From VRUE01 sp963764365 (lineage in GTDB: Bacteria > Actinomycetota > Thermoleophilia > Solirubrobacterales > 70-9): a DNA stretch of 64,000 nucleotides. Positions 8,917 through 20,021 of the stretch are shown one piece after another. The notes beneath the pieces are model-generated. The model ran no database searches and had not been told where the DNA came from. It saw nothing but the letters and a program-made list of their open reading frames with translations. The position numbers and the translations under genes were made by a program. Within the stretch, counting starts at the first letter, position 1, and every line of letters starts with the position of its first letter. The DNA is taken from assembly GCA_963764365.1 (NCBI GenBank), contig CAVXSI010000020.1:372001-436000 (forward strand), in the 5' to 3' direction.

Positions 8917-9950
8917 TGGAGGGGCCGAACGACGTCGTCAGCCGGGCGATCGACGCGGTCTGCGCCGGCGACCACCTGACCGCCGACCACGCCGCCGCAG
9001 TGCTGGCAGAGATCATGGAGGGGCGCAGCAGCGAGGTCCAGACCGCCGCCTTCCTGATCGCCCTGCGGGCGAAGGGGGAGACGGTTTCCGAGCTGGTCGG
9101 ACTGGCGCGGACGATGCGGGCGCTGGCGACGCCGGTCGCGGCCTCGCGCGAGCACCTGGTCGACACCGCCGGCACCGGCGGCGGCCCGTCCACCTTCAAC
9201 GTCTCGACCACGGCGGCGCTGATCGCCGCCGCCGCCGGCTGCGCGGTCGCCAAGCACGGCAACCGCTCCAACACCAGCCGCTGCGGCTCCGCCGACCTGC
9301 TGGAGGCGCTCGGCGTCGACATCGAGCTGACGCCGGAGCAGGTCGGGCGCTGCATCGACGAGGTCGGCTTCGGCTTCATGTTCGCGCCGCGCCACCATGC
9401 GGCGATGGCCCACGTCGTGCCGGTCCGCAGGCAGCTCGGCGTGCGGACGATCTTCAACTTCCTCGGGCCGCTGACCAATCCGGCCGGGGCGCAGCGGCAG
9501 CTGCTCGGCGTCTCCGACCGCCACTACCAGGAGACGATCGCCGAGGCGCTGGTCGGGCTCGGCAGCGTGCGGGCGCTGGTCGTCACCGCCGAAGACGGGG
9601 TCGACGAGCTCTCGATCTCCTCGCGCACGCGGGTGATCGAGGTCGCCGAGGGCGGCACCGCCGAGTGGTTCGTCGAGCCGGCCGATTTCGGCCTCGTCGA
9701 GGCGGAGCTGGACGAGGTGGCGGGCGGCTCGCCCGAGGAGAACGCGGCCGCGGCGCGCGCCGTGCTGGCGGGCGAGGCCGGGCCGCGCCGCGACCTGGTC
9801 CTGCTCAACGCCGGCGCCGCGATCTACGTCGGCGGCCTCGCCGAGGGCCTCGCCGACGGCGTCGTCAAGGCCGCCGAGGCGGTCGACAGCGGCGCCGCCC
9901 GCGAGCTGCTGGGACGGCTCGTCGCAACAAGCGCCGGGCTGGGCGAATAA
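8916..9950 (+). CDS. trpD: Anthranilate phosphoribosyltransferase
   Basis: Transfers phosphoribose from PRPP to anthranilate (344 residues). Family landmarks: DTAGTGGGPSTFNVST (PRPP-binding), AKHGNRSNTSRCGSADLLEALG, GFGFMFAPRHHAAM, RTIFNFLGPLTNPA and EDGVDELS. The NRSNTSRCGSADLLE version replaces the more usual NRSVSSxSGSADVLE. The ATG overlaps the trpG stop. Five bases separate it from trpC. Confidence 0.95.
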   Translation: MEGPNDVVSRAIDAVCAGDHLTADHAAAVLAEIMEGRSSEVQTAAFLIALRAKGETVSELVGLARTMRALATPVAASREHLVDTAGTGGGPSTFNVSTTAALIAAAAGCAVAKHGNRSNTSRCGSADLLEALGVDIELTPEQVGRCIDEVGFGFMFAPRHHAAMAHVVPVRRQLGVRTIFNFLGPLTNPAGAQRQLLGVSDRHYQETIAEALVGLGSVRALVVTAEDGVDELSISSRTRVIEVAEGGTAEWFVEPADFGLVEAELDEVAGGSPEENAAAARAVLAGEAGPRRDLVLLNAGAAIYVGGLAEGLADGVVKAAEAVDSGAARELLGRLVATSAGLGE

Positions 9951-9955
9951 GCTAG

Positions 9956-10771
9956 ATGCCTCACGTGGGAATGATCGAGCAGCTCATCGTCGCTGCCCGC
10001 GAAGGGGTGGAGGAGCGCCGCGGCCACACGCCGCAGGCGGATCTCGAAGCGAGGCTCCATCGCCGCGCCGAGGACCGGCCCTTCAGCGAGGCCCTGGTCC
10101 GTCCCGGCCTCTCGCTGATCGCCGAGTTCAAGCGCCGCTCGCCGAGCGCCGGGGAGATCTCCGGATCGGCGACCGTCGCCGAGCAGGTCGGCTGCTACGA
10201 GCGCGGCGGCGCCGCGGCGCTGTCGATCCTCACCGACGAGCGGCACTTCGGTGGCTCGCTCGAGGACCTGCGCGCCGCCCGCGCCGCCTCCAGCCTGCCG
10301 ATCCTGCGCAAGGACTTCGTCGTCGACCCCTACCAGCTCTACGAGGCGGCGGTCAACGGCGCCGACGCGGTGCTGCTGATCGTCCGCGTCCTCTCCGACC
10401 CGGAGTTGCGGGCGATGCACGGGCTGGCGCTCGGGCTCGACCTCGACTGCCTGGTCGAGGTCCACGACGGCGAGGAGCTGGAGCGGGCGTTGGAGCTCGA
10501 CGCCGACGTGATCGGGATCAACAACCGCAACCTCGACGAGGGCACGATCGACGTCGCCAACACCTACGAGCTGATGCCCGACGTGCCGGCCGGCAAGACC
10601 GTGGTCGCCGAGAGCGGCATCTCCTCGCGGGCCGAGCTGGCCGAGTTGGAGCGAATCGGGGTCGACGCGGTGCTGATCGGCTCGGCGCTGATGAGCGCCG
10701 CCGACCCGGAGGCGCGGACCCGCGAGCTGACCGGCGCCGACGAAGGCACCCGCGAGCACCATCTTCCCTGA
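9956..10771 (+). CDS. trpC: Indole-3-glycerol phosphate synthase
   Basis: TIM-barrel enzyme of 271 residues closing the indole ring. Seen: IAEFKRRSPSAGEI (substrate Lys and Ser), ILTDERHFGGSLEDL, LPILRKDFVVDPYQLYEA, NGADAVLLIVRVL, VEVHDGEEL, GINNRNL and VAESGISSRAELAEL. It is fused to neither TrpF nor TrpD. After trpC the trp order is interrupted by htrA; trpF follows 1.6 kb later. Confidence 0.96.
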   Translation: MPHVGMIEQLIVAAREGVEERRGHTPQADLEARLHRRAEDRPFSEALVRPGLSLIAEFKRRSPSAGEISGSATVAEQVGCYERGGAAALSILTDERHFGGSLEDLRAARAASSLPILRKDFVVDPYQLYEAAVNGADAVLLIVRVLSDPELRAMHGLALGLDLDCLVEVHDGEELERALELDADVIGINNRNLDEGTIDVANTYELMPDVPAGKTVVAESGISSRAELAELERIGVDAVLIGSALMSAADPEARTRELTGADEGTREHHLP

Positions 10772-10828
10772 GAGGGTCGCGGCCTTCATTTTTAGAAGAA
10801 TTTTGAAGACGTTTCGGATGATCGTGGC
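10772..10828. promoter_or_regulatory. AT-rich leader upstream of htrA
   Basis: The 57-base gap between trpC and htrA contains a strikingly AT-rich run (CATTTTTAGAAGAATTTTGA, 10787-10806) in otherwise GC-rich DNA. It is a reasonable place for an htrA promoter separate from the trp genes, but no convincing -35/-10 pair can be chosen by eye. Confidence 0.3.
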
Positions 10829-12049
10829 GTGAAGCGATTCTTTGGGACTTCGTTTGGTTCCGCGGTTCTCGGTGGAGCGGTCGTCGGGCTCCTGGGCTGG
10901 ATCGCGATCGCCGCCGGATGGATCCATTCCGACGGCAACGGCTCGACGGCGACTGTCGCGCAGCCGTTGGCCGCCCCCGTCGATGCCAGGGAAAGCGACA
11001 GCGAAGGCGCCAACATCGTCAACCAGATCTACCGCGACGACGGGCAGGGGGTCGCTTTCATCTCGGCCCAGGGGCCGGCGCGGCAATCCTCCGGGCTCAG
11101 CCCGTTCGGTGAACCGGAAGGCGGCGGCACCGCGACCGCGACCGGCTCCGGCTTCCTGATCGACACCGAAGGCCACATCGTCACCAACAACCACGTGGTC
11201 GAAGAAGCGACCAAGGTCGAGGTCAAACTCGGCGCTTCTGACAAGACCTACGAGGCCAAGGTGGTCGGCGCCGACCCGGCGAGCGACATCGCCCTGCTGA
11301 AGGTCGAAGCGCCGGCCGAAAGCCTGCACCCGCTGCCGCTCGGCGACTCGAAGAAGGTCGCGGTGGGCGAATCGGTGGTCGCGATCGGCAATCCGTTCGG
11401 CCTCGACCGCACCGTCACCAGCGGCATCGTCTCGGCCCTGCAGCGCCAGATCCAGGCGCCGAACGGCTGGTCGATTTCGCACGTGATCCAGACCGACGCG
11501 GCGATCAACCCCGGCAATTCCGGAGGTCCGCTGATCAACTCCTCGCGCGAAGTGATCGGGATCAACTCGCAGATCCAGACCGGCGGCAGCAACGGCAACG
11601 TCGGGATCGGCTTCGCGATCCCGATCGACACCGCGCGCGAAGTCGTCAAGCAGATCGAGGAGCACGGCGAAGTCAAGCACGCCTACCTGGGGATCAGCGG
11701 CGGCAGCATCACGCCCGAACTCGCTCAGGCGCTGAAGCTGCCGGTTGAATCCGGGGTGCTGGTCAACGAAGTCGTCAAGGGCGGTCCGGCCGACAAGGCG
11801 GGCGTCAAGGGCGGCGACACCTCGGCGACGATCGAAGGTGCCAGCATCCGCCTCGGCGGTGACGTCATCACAGCGGTCGACGGCAAGAAGGTCGTCGGGA
11901 TGGAAGCGGTGATCAACGCGGTGAACGAAGCGAAGCCGGGCGAAAAGATGACGCTGACGGTCGACCGCAACGGCAAGTCACAGGACATCGCCGTGACGCT
12001 CGGGGTGCGGCCGAGCTCGACCGAAGCGGCCGAATCTCCCGCTCGGTAG
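10829..12049 (+). CDS. htrA: HtrA/DegP-type membrane-anchored serine protease
   Basis: Trypsin-like quality-control protease, 406 residues. An N-terminal anchor (about residues 8-30, FGSAVLGGAVVGLLGWIAIA) puts the protease outside the membrane. The catalytic triad is visible: His in VTNNHVV, Asp in ASDIALL and Ser in GNSGGPLIN. One PDZ domain (about 290-390) includes YLGISGG and GGDVITAVDGKKV. Start GTG 10829. Codons ending in A (GAA, TCG/GAA mixes) are more frequent than in the trp genes on either side, and it has its own AT-rich leader. Its place between trpC and trpF has no obvious metabolic reason. Confidence 0.93.
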   Translation: MKRFFGTSFGSAVLGGAVVGLLGWIAIAAGWIHSDGNGSTATVAQPLAAPVDARESDSEGANIVNQIYRDDGQGVAFISAQGPARQSSGLSPFGEPEGGGTATATGSGFLIDTEGHIVTNNHVVEEATKVEVKLGASDKTYEAKVVGADPASDIALLKVEAPAESLHPLPLGDSKKVAVGESVVAIGNPFGLDRTVTSGIVSALQRQIQAPNGWSISHVIQTDAAINPGNSGGPLINSSREVIGINSQIQTGGSNGNVGIGFAIPIDTAREVVKQIEEHGEVKHAYLGISGGSITPELAQALKLPVESGVLVNEVVKGGPADKAGVKGGDTSATIEGASIRLGGDVITAVDGKKVVGMEAVINAVNEAKPGEKMTLTVDRNGKSQDIAVTLGVRPSSTEAAESPAR

Positions 12050-12073
12050 GTGGGTGGGTCCAGGGTTGGGGTG

Positions 12074-12223
12074 GGGCGGGGATCGGACCCCCTCCTCTCT
12101 CGTGGGGGTGGGCGGGATGCGGACCCCCTCCTCTCTCAACTTTTTCGCCGGGCGCCGGGCGTCTCTCGCTGACCGTCTCGGGCGAAAAAGTACAAGCCGT
12201 TCGGAGGGGGTCCGCATCCCGCC
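12074..12223. repeat. Long double-hairpin element behind htrA (family C)
   Basis: Outer arms 12111-12131 and 12203-12223 are a perfect 21-bp inverted repeat. Between them an inner 10-bp stem (12140-12149 with 12181-12190, CTTTTTCGCC) encloses a core with GGGCGTCTCTCGC. A second copy of the 5' arm and its CCTCTCTC tail lies directly upstream (12074-12101), a tandem half-element. The core is nearly identical to that of the element behind hppA, but the outer arms differ. It follows the htrA stop by 25 bases and could act in termination, though it lacks a T-tract. Confidence 0.85.
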
Positions 12224-12389
12224 TTCACGAATCGCCGACAGGGCTGCATTTCCTGATGGCCGCCGCGCCAGCTCGCGCCGCCGCCCGCCTCGAGGCGCCC
12301 TGACGTGCCGGGGTTTCCGTGCCCATATAGGGGGTATAAGTCACGGCACGTCCCGCGGGGAGCCGCCGCCGTCCCGTACCCTCAGCTGC
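12224..12389 (+). promoter_or_regulatory. Leader of trpF with possible promoter
   Basis: The 166 bases between the family C element and trpF hold no gene. TTTCCG (12314-12319) and TATAAG (12335-12340), 15 bases apart, form a possible but imperfect sigma-70-type promoter. The surrounding CGTGCC...GGCACG arms make a short hairpin with the -10 in its loop. No terminator-antiterminator pair or Trp-codon leader peptide was seen. Confidence 0.35.
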
Positions 12390-13019
12390 ATGCGGGTGAA
12401 GATCTGTGGCGTTACGAATCTGGACGATGCGGCCGAGGCTGTGCGGCTTGGGGCCTGGGCTATCGGGCTGATCCATTTTGCGCAGAGTCCTCGGGTTGTG
12501 GAGGCTGCTGAGGCTGTGCGGATCGGGGCCGCGTTTCGGAGGCAGTGCGAGGTGGTGGGGGTGTTCGTCAATCCCGAATTGGGCGAGGTTGCGAAGGCGG
12601 TTGAGGACGCCGGGTTGACGATGGTGCAGCTGAACGGGGAGGAGGGGCCGTCGTTCTGCGGCGAGGTGGCGCGGAAAACCGGGGTCAAGGTGATCAAGGC
12701 CGTGCACGTCTCCAGCGCCGCCGACGTGCACGCGGCGGAGGCGTTTCGGACCGACTTCCATCTCTTCGATCGCGGCGGGAAGGGGCTCTGGGGCGGGACG
12801 GGCGAGTCGTTCGACTGGGGGCTGCTGGCCGAGCGGCGCTCGAACGTGCCGGCGATCCTCGCCGGCGGGCTGCGGCCGGAGAACGTCGCCGAGGCGATCG
12901 CCGTCGCCCGTCCCCACGCGGTCGACGTCGCCAGCGGGGTCGAGGCCGAGCCGGGCCGCAAGGACCACGCGGCGATGGCCGCGTTCTTCGAGGCCGCGCA
13001 CGAGGTGGCCAGAACCTGA
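12390..13019 (+). CDS. trpF: Phosphoribosylanthranilate isomerase
   Basis: TIM-barrel isomerase of 209 residues. Seen: VKICGVTNLDDA with the catalytic Cys, GLIHFAQSPRVV, VGVFVNPELGEV, VQLNGEE, LFDRGGKGLWGGTGESFDW with the catalytic Asp, ILAGGLRPENV and VDVASGVEAEPGRKDH. ATG 12390 begins the first strand. The first 300 bases use many T- and G-ending codons, then usage switches to the C/G-ending style of the neighbours around 12690. Followed after 62 bases by trpB. Confidence 0.95.
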   Translation: MRVKICGVTNLDDAAEAVRLGAWAIGLIHFAQSPRVVEAAEAVRIGAAFRRQCEVVGVFVNPELGEVAKAVEDAGLTMVQLNGEEGPSFCGEVARKTGVKVIKAVHVSSAADVHAAEAFRTDFHLFDRGGKGLWGGTGESFDWGLLAERRSNVPAILAGGLRPENVAEAIAVARPHAVDVASGVEAEPGRKDHAAMAAFFEAAHEVART

Positions 13020-13081
13020 CAAGGTGCGCACCGCCCGCCTCCGGTGGACGCCGGAGTGGGTGGGCGAGGTCTCCGGCGATC

Positions 13082-14366
<1,285 letters not shown>

Positions 14367-14374
<8 letters not shown>

Positions 14375-15185
14375 GGCGACCCTGACCGGCGCCGATCGGA
14401 TCGCCGCCGCCTTCGCAGCGGCTAAGGGCGAGGGCCGCGCCGCGCTGATGCCCTACATGATGGCCGGCTACCCCGACCGGGAGTACTCGCCGGCGATCGC
14501 CGCCGCCTATGCCGACTCCGGCGCCGACCTGATCGAGCTCGGCATCCCCTTCTCCGACCCGCTGGCCGACGGGCCGACGATCCACGCCGCCGCAACCGCG
14601 GCGCTCGAGGCGGGCGCCGGCTTCGCCACCGCGCTCGAGGCCTGCCGCTCGGTGTCGGATCGCGTCCCGGTCGTCTTCATGGTCTACGCCAACATGGTGC
14701 TGGCCCACGGCGGCGCGACCGAGTTCGCCCGCTTCGCCGCCGCCGCCGGGGCGGCCGGCGCGATCGTCCCCGACCTGCCGCTCGAGGAGGCCGCCGAGGT
14801 GCGCGAGGCGCTCGCCGCGGCCGGGCTGGCGCTGGTGCCGCTGGTCGCGCCGACCACGCCGCCCGAGCGCCGCGCCCGCATCTGCGCGGCCGCGTCCGGC
14901 TTCGTCTACGTCGTCTCGACCGTCGGCACGACGGGCGAGCGGGAGTCGCTCCCGGCGGGCCTGGCCGAGCTCGTCGCCGCGACCAAGGCCGACGCCGAGG
15001 TGCCGGTCGCGGTCGGCTTCGGCATCGGCACGCCCGAGCAGGCCGCGCAGGTCGGAGAGGTCGCCGACGGCGTCATCGTCGGCAGCCGCTTGGTCCGCGC
15101 CGCCGGCGAGGCCGGCTCCCCGGCGGGCGCGGCGGAAGCGGTCGCCGACTTCCTCGCCGCAACCCGCGTCGCCCTCGCCCGTTAG
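14367..15185 (+). CDS. trpA: Tryptophan synthase alpha chain
   Basis: TIM-barrel lyase of 272 residues releasing indole from indole glycerol phosphate. Catalytic Glu in ADLIELGIPFSDPLADGP, catalytic Asp in GAIVPDLPLEEA, then GFVYVVSTVGTTG and GFGIGTPEQA. Start GTG 14367 is inferred from the overlap with the trpB end; no better start lies nearer ADRIAAAF. Immediately followed by a tiny membrane-protein gene. Confidence 0.94.
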
Positions 15186-15197
15186 GATGCGCGCCGC

Positions 15198-15347
15198 ATG
15201 AGCATGGTCGTAAGTCTCTTCCTGGCGCTCGGCGCCACCACCGTCGTCTACGCCTGGCTGGGCCAGGGCGGCGGCGTCTCCGGCCTGGTCTTCTTCGGGA
15301 TCCTCCTGATCGGCGCCTCGATCAGGGTGTTCAAGCCGAGCGCCTGA
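15198..15347 (+). CDS. 49-residue double-helix membrane peptide
   Basis: Small open frame ATG 15198 to TGA 15345-15347. The product starts MSMVVSLFLALGATTVVYAW, then LGQGGGVSGLVFFGILLIGA, and ends SIRVFKPSA: two hydrophobic helices joined by a glycine turn, with a basic C-terminus. It lies 12 bases after trpA in the same direction, with normal high-GC codon use. No family recognised; function unknown. Confidence 0.55.
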   Translation: MSMVVSLFLALGATTVVYAWLGQGGGVSGLVFFGILLIGASIRVFKPSA

Positions 15348-15461
15348 GAACCCGGCTCAGGCGCGGGTGGCGATCGCCTGGATGTGCTTGGGCTCGAGCA
15401 CCGGAGCCCGATCGCCGGCGGTGTTGACCTGCTCGATCCCGCCACCTTCTAACCTGCGGAC
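15348..15461. other. Gap before pfkA
   Basis: 114 bases without a clear forward gene. The minus strand reads as a protein-like tail (ending EPKHIQAIATRA then stop at 15357) that runs back into pfkA DNA without a credible start, so I do not call a gene. A promoter for pfkA would be expected here, but no clear boxes are seen. Confidence 0.3.
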
Positions 15462-16490
15462 ATGCGAATCGGCGTGCTCACCGGCGGCGGCGACTGCCCC
15501 GGCCTCAACGCGGTGATCCGGGCGATCGTCCGCAAGGGGGCCGAACGCTCCGGTCACGAGTTCGTCGGCTACCGCGACGGCTGGCACGGCCCGCTGGAGG
15601 CCGACGCGAAGCCGCTCGGCGTTCCCGAGGTGCGCGGCATCCTCCCGCGCGGCGGCACGATCCTCGGCTCCTCGCGCACGAACCCGTTCAAGGTCGACGG
15701 CGGCGCCGAGCGAATCGCCGAGAACATCGCGGCGGCCGGGGTCGACGGCCTGATCGCGATCGGCGGCGAGGACACGCTCGGGGCCGCCTCGCGGCTGCAC
15801 TCCGAGCACGGCGTCAAGGTCGTCGGCGTGCCGAAGACGATCGACAACGACCTCGGCGCCACCGACTACACCTTCGGCTTCGACACCGCGGTCAACATCG
15901 CGATGGAGGCGATCGACCGCCTCCACACCACCGCCGACAGCCACCACCGGGTGCTGATAGTCGAGGTGATGGGACGCCACGCCGGCTGGATCGCCTTCCA
16001 CGCCGGCCTTGCCGGCGGCGCCAACGTCATCCTCATCCCCGAGCAGCCGTTCGACCTCGAGCGGGTCTGCGAGCTGGTCGGGCGCCGGCTGGAGGCGCGC
16101 TTCGCGCCGATCGTCGTCGTCTCCGAGGGCGCGCAGCCGCTCGGCGGCATCCCCGAGACCCAGGCCGTCGGAGAGGACGCCTTCGGCCACGCCCGGCTCG
16201 GCGGCATCGCCCACTGGCTGGAGGGGCAGATCGAGCAGCGGACCGGCAAAGAGACGCGGGCGACGGTGCTCGGGCACGTCCAGCGCGGGGGCACGCCGAC
16301 CGGCTTCGACCGGGTGCTGGCGACGCGCTTCGGCCTGCACGCGGTCGACGCGGTCGACGCCGGCGCCTGGGGCACGATGACCGCGTTGCGGGGGACGGAC
16401 ATCGAGCTGGTGAACTTGACCGAGGCGGTCGCCCAGCTGAAGACTGTGCCGAAGGAGCTCTATGAAGAGGCCGAGGTGTTCTTTGGGTAG
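15462..16490 (+). CDS. pfkA: 6-phosphofructokinase, pyrophosphate-type signature
   Basis: Glycolytic phosphofructokinase of 342 residues: GVLTGGGDCPGLNAVIRA, IGGEDTLGAA, PKTIDNDLG, MGRHAGWIA and GHVQRGGTPTGFDR. Two positions decide the phosphoryl donor in this family. ATP enzymes have GGDGS and PGTIDND; here they read GGEDT and PKTIDND, the combination known from pyrophosphate-dependent actinomycete enzymes such as that of Amycolatopsis methanolica. The likely reaction is therefore reversible and PPi-dependent (EC 2.7.1.90). The window also encodes a membrane H+-pyrophosphatase, the other major PPi user. Transcribed after trpA with a 114-base gap. Confidence 0.92.
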   Translation: MRIGVLTGGGDCPGLNAVIRAIVRKGAERSGHEFVGYRDGWHGPLEADAKPLGVPEVRGILPRGGTILGSSRTNPFKVDGGAERIAENIAAAGVDGLIAIGGEDTLGAASRLHSEHGVKVVGVPKTIDNDLGATDYTFGFDTAVNIAMEAIDRLHTTADSHHRVLIVEVMGRHAGWIAFHAGLAGGANVILIPEQPFDLERVCELVGRRLEARFAPIVVVSEGAQPLGGIPETQAVGEDAFGHARLGGIAHWLEGQIEQRTGKETRATVLGHVQRGGTPTGFDRVLATRFGLHAVDAVDAGAWGTMTALRGTDIELVNLTEAVAQLKTVPKELYEEAEVFFG

Positions 16491-16510
16491 GTGGGTCCGG
16501 GACCGCGACC

Positions 16511-16677
16511 GGGGGTCCCTCCTTACTCGCAACTCGTCGATTGGGAGTGGGCGTCGGAACCGCCGTCGGGACCCCCTCCTCACTCGCAACTCGTCGATTG
16601 AGAGTGGTGCCGCTGGCGCCGCAAGGTTGCGGCTCCTCCCGCGCAAAACGTTCGGAGGGGGTCCCGACGGCGGTTCC
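16511..16677. repeat. Long double-hairpin element behind pfkA (family D)
   Basis: Perfect 24-bp outer inverted repeat: 16556-16579 with 16654-16677. The 74-base core contains CCGCAA/TTGCGG as an inner stem. A tandem half-copy of the 5' arm plus ACTCGCAACTCGTCGATTG lies at 16511-16551. The 3' boundary GTTCGGAGGGGGTCC is shared with the element behind htrA. It lies in the 196-base gap between pfkA and the next gene. Confidence 0.85.
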
Positions 16678-16686
16678 TCTCTCAGC

Positions 16687-17154
16687 TTGTTGGGGGGGGT
16701 GATTGCCGCCGGCGTCGCCCTCGTTGCGGTGGCTCTAGCCGGCTGTGGGGAAGCTGGGGGAATTGCCGAGGGCGCGACTGTTTCCGTGTACGCCGCCTCC
16801 CCTTCTTGTGCTGGAGCTGGAAGGGCGCTTCGTCGTCACGGGGAGCGGGACGGGGAGGCGCGGGTGCGTCTGGTTTGCGTCAGCGATGGCGAACACGGCA
16901 GGGCTTGGACTCTGGCTGCCGTCGGAGCAAATGCCCGCCGAGCTTCCGAGGACTCGACCACGGTGGCCTACATAGCCGACCGCAACCCCACCGCAGCCGA
17001 GTTCTCCCGCTCGATCCTCGAAGAAGCGGGAATCACCCAGCTACAGGGCCAACCCGGCGCGGTCGCCATGCACCAGCTCTTGACCACCATCGAGGACGCC
17101 GGCAGCTCATCGAACTTGCGGCAATCCGTCAACAAGTCCCTCGGCAACGACTGA
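16687..17154 (+). CDS. Putative lipoprotein, periplasmic-binding-like fragment
   Basis: About 155 residues. A hydrophobic N-terminus ends in a lipobox (VALAGC), so the mature protein would be lipid-anchored outside the membrane. The middle (VYAASPSCAGAGRAL, RVRLVCVSDGE) and the segment TTVAYIADRNPTAAEFSRSI recall the first lobe of branched-chain amino-acid binding proteins, but the protein is far too short for a full one (about 380 residues). The start is uncertain: TTG 16687, TTG 16690 or GTG 16699. It may be a domain fragment of a larger ancestor. It ends five bases before a long inverted repeat. Confidence 0.55.
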   Translation: MLGGVIAAGVALVAVALAGCGEAGGIAEGATVSVYAASPSCAGAGRALRRHGERDGEARVRLVCVSDGEHGRAWTLAAVGANARRASEDSTTVAYIADRNPTAAEFSRSILEEAGITQLQGQPGAVAMHQLLTTIEDAGSSSNLRQSVNKSLGND

Positions 17155-17159
17155 GTGGA

Positions 17160-17277
17160 GAGGGGCGGGGCACCCTCTCGACGGGCGGATACTCAGAGCG
17201 ACCGGCACATGGACGCCCGCGCCCAAGCTCGGTTTCGTGGCCGGTCGCGAGTCCGGCGAGAGGGTGTCCCGCCCCTC
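17160..17277. repeat. Long double-hairpin between convergent genes (family E)
   Basis: 21-bp outer arms (17160-17180 with 17257-17277) pair with a single G-U. An inner stem GCGACCGGC/GCCGGTCGC plus ACTC/GAGT sits inside. It fills the space between the lipoprotein stop and the stop of the epimerase on the other strand, so it could terminate transcription from both sides. Confidence 0.8.
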
Positions 17278-17278
17278 C

Positions 17279-18184
17279 CTAGACCAGGCTCTGAAGCGCC
17301 GTGTCGATCTCGCTGTACCGGAACTCGTATCCGAGATCCTGCGCCCGCCGGGGAACGACACGTTGGCCACCGCGCAGCACCCTCCCGAACTCGCCGCCGA
17401 ATTTCAGGTCCAGCACGAACCCCGGCACCGGCACCAGGGCCGGCCGTCCCAGCGCCCTGCCGAGCGCCCGCGAGAACTCGCGGTTGGTCACCGGCTTCGG
17501 CGCGCTGGCGTTGACGACGCCGCTGACCCCCTCGTTGCCGAGCGCCCAGAGCAGCAGCCCGACCTCGTCGTCGATGTGGATCCAGGAGAGGTACTGGGCG
17601 CCGCCGGCCAGCGGCCCGCCGAGGCCGAGCTTGAACGGGGTCAGCAGCTCGGCCAGCATGCCGTGCTCGGCGTCGAGCACCTGGCCGGTGCGGAGGACGG
17701 CCAGGCGGAGGCCGCTCGCCTCGACCTCGCGCGCCGCCGCCTCCCACTCGCGCGCCACCTCGGCGTCGAAGCTCTCACCCGAAGGCGCCGACTCGTCGAC
17801 GATCGCGTCGCCGCGGTCGCCGTAGAAGCCGACCGCCGACTGGCTCACCAGCACGCCCGGCTTGCGCTCCAGCCCGGCGATCGCCGCGACCAGGTTGCGG
17901 GTGCCGGTGCGCCGGCTCTCCATGATCCGCTGCTTGGCGTCGTCGGTCCAGCGCTGGTCGATCCTCTCGCCGAGCAGGTTGGCGACGCCGTCGACCCCCT
18001 CGAACGCAGCGGCCGGTGGCCGTTCCAGGGTCGGCTCCCAGGGGTGCCAGGCGACGCTTGGGTTCGTCGCCCGGGCGCGCCGCGGGCTTCGCGTCAGCCC
18101 GACCACCGTGTCGCCCCGGGCGAGCAGCGCGTCGCAGAGTGCGGCGCCGATCGTCCCGCTGGCTCCGGTGACCAGGACCTTCAC
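17279..18184 (-). CDS. SDR-type epimerase, TIGR01777 (YfcH/SulA) family
   Basis: NAD(P)-binding Rossmann protein of 301 residues. GTG at 18184 starts VKVLVTGASGTIGAALCDAL with the nucleotide loop. Further family marks are LTRSPRR, NLLGERIDQRWTD, ESRRTGTRNLV, SQSAVGFYGDRGD, LRTGQVLD, SWIHIDDEVGLLLWAL and NASAPKPVTNREF. The biochemical substrate of this family is unknown; in plants a relative acts at the chloroplast envelope and in bacteria it is associated with cell division or iron metabolism only loosely. It starts four bases after the malic enzyme stop, so the two form an operon. Confidence 0.85.
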   Translation of the reverse strand: MKVLVTGASGTIGAALCDALLARGDTVVGLTRSPRRARATNPSVAWHPWEPTLERPPAAAFEGVDGVANLLGERIDQRWTDDAKQRIMESRRTGTRNLVAAIAGLERKPGVLVSQSAVGFYGDRGDAIVDESAPSGESFDAEVAREWEAAAREVEASGLRLAVLRTGQVLDAEHGMLAELLTPFKLGLGGPLAGGAQYLSWIHIDDEVGLLLWALGNEGVSGVVNASAPKPVTNREFSRALGRALGRPALVPVPGFVLDLKFGGEFGRVLRGGQRVVPRRAQDLGYEFRYSEIDTALQSLV

Positions 18185-18188
18185 GCGT

Positions 18189-19646
<1,458 letters not shown>

Positions 19647-19651
19647 GAGTC

Positions 19652-19700
19652 ACACCCCGCTCCCTCGCGAAGGATCAGATATGCACGCTTCGGTTGCAGG
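19652..19700 (-). repeat. Junction element (family H) upstream of malic enzyme
   Basis: On the minus strand this reads ACCGAAGCGTGCATATCTG followed by ATCCTTCGCGAGGGAGCG and ends six bases before the GTG start of the malic enzyme. It matches the elements after coaE, after the transglycosylase, before uvrB, and between panD and panB. The loop-like centre is GCATATCTGATCC. Confidence 0.75.
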
Positions 19701-19712
19701 ATGTTCCAAGCC

Positions 19713-20021
19713 ATCAGGCGGCTATCGAATCAGATTCGGCCCACCGGCCAGTCCGAGGGCGGTCGACGGCGGCCTACCGGACGAAGGCGCTGAGGGCCCT
19801 GCTCACCTCGGCCGCAGAGAGCGGGCCGAAGCGAAGCGTCCATCCCCCGCCAAGCTCCTGGCGGGGTCGGGCACTGGTCCCGCTTGAACCGGCAGCTTTG
19901 CCTCCTCCACGTGGGCCGACATCGATCGCAGTCGGCCCGACTTGAGCGCCGCACGTGGCTCGAGGGCCCCGCCGGGCCCGCAAATAGCGAGATTTTCGGC
20001 TCCAAGCGGGGGAGAACCCAA
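19713..20021. other. Hairpin-rich gap between divergent genes
   Basis: 309 bases between the malic enzyme and a divergent DUF559 gene. Two perfect 8-bp hairpins stand out: 19845-19866 (CCCCGCCA/TGGCGGGG) and 19913-19938 (GGGCCGAC/GTCGGCCC). The second is nested in CCACGT/ACGTGG arms at 19907-19912 and 19953-19958. A short minus-strand frame (19774-19983, 69 codons) covers the area, but I see no reason to call it a gene. Promoters for both flanking genes should be here. Confidence 0.5.

Noticed and set aside
15357..15461. Minus-strand gene ending EPKHIQAIATRA before pfkA
   Set aside because: The tail looks protein-like but has no start codon outside antisense pfkA sequence.
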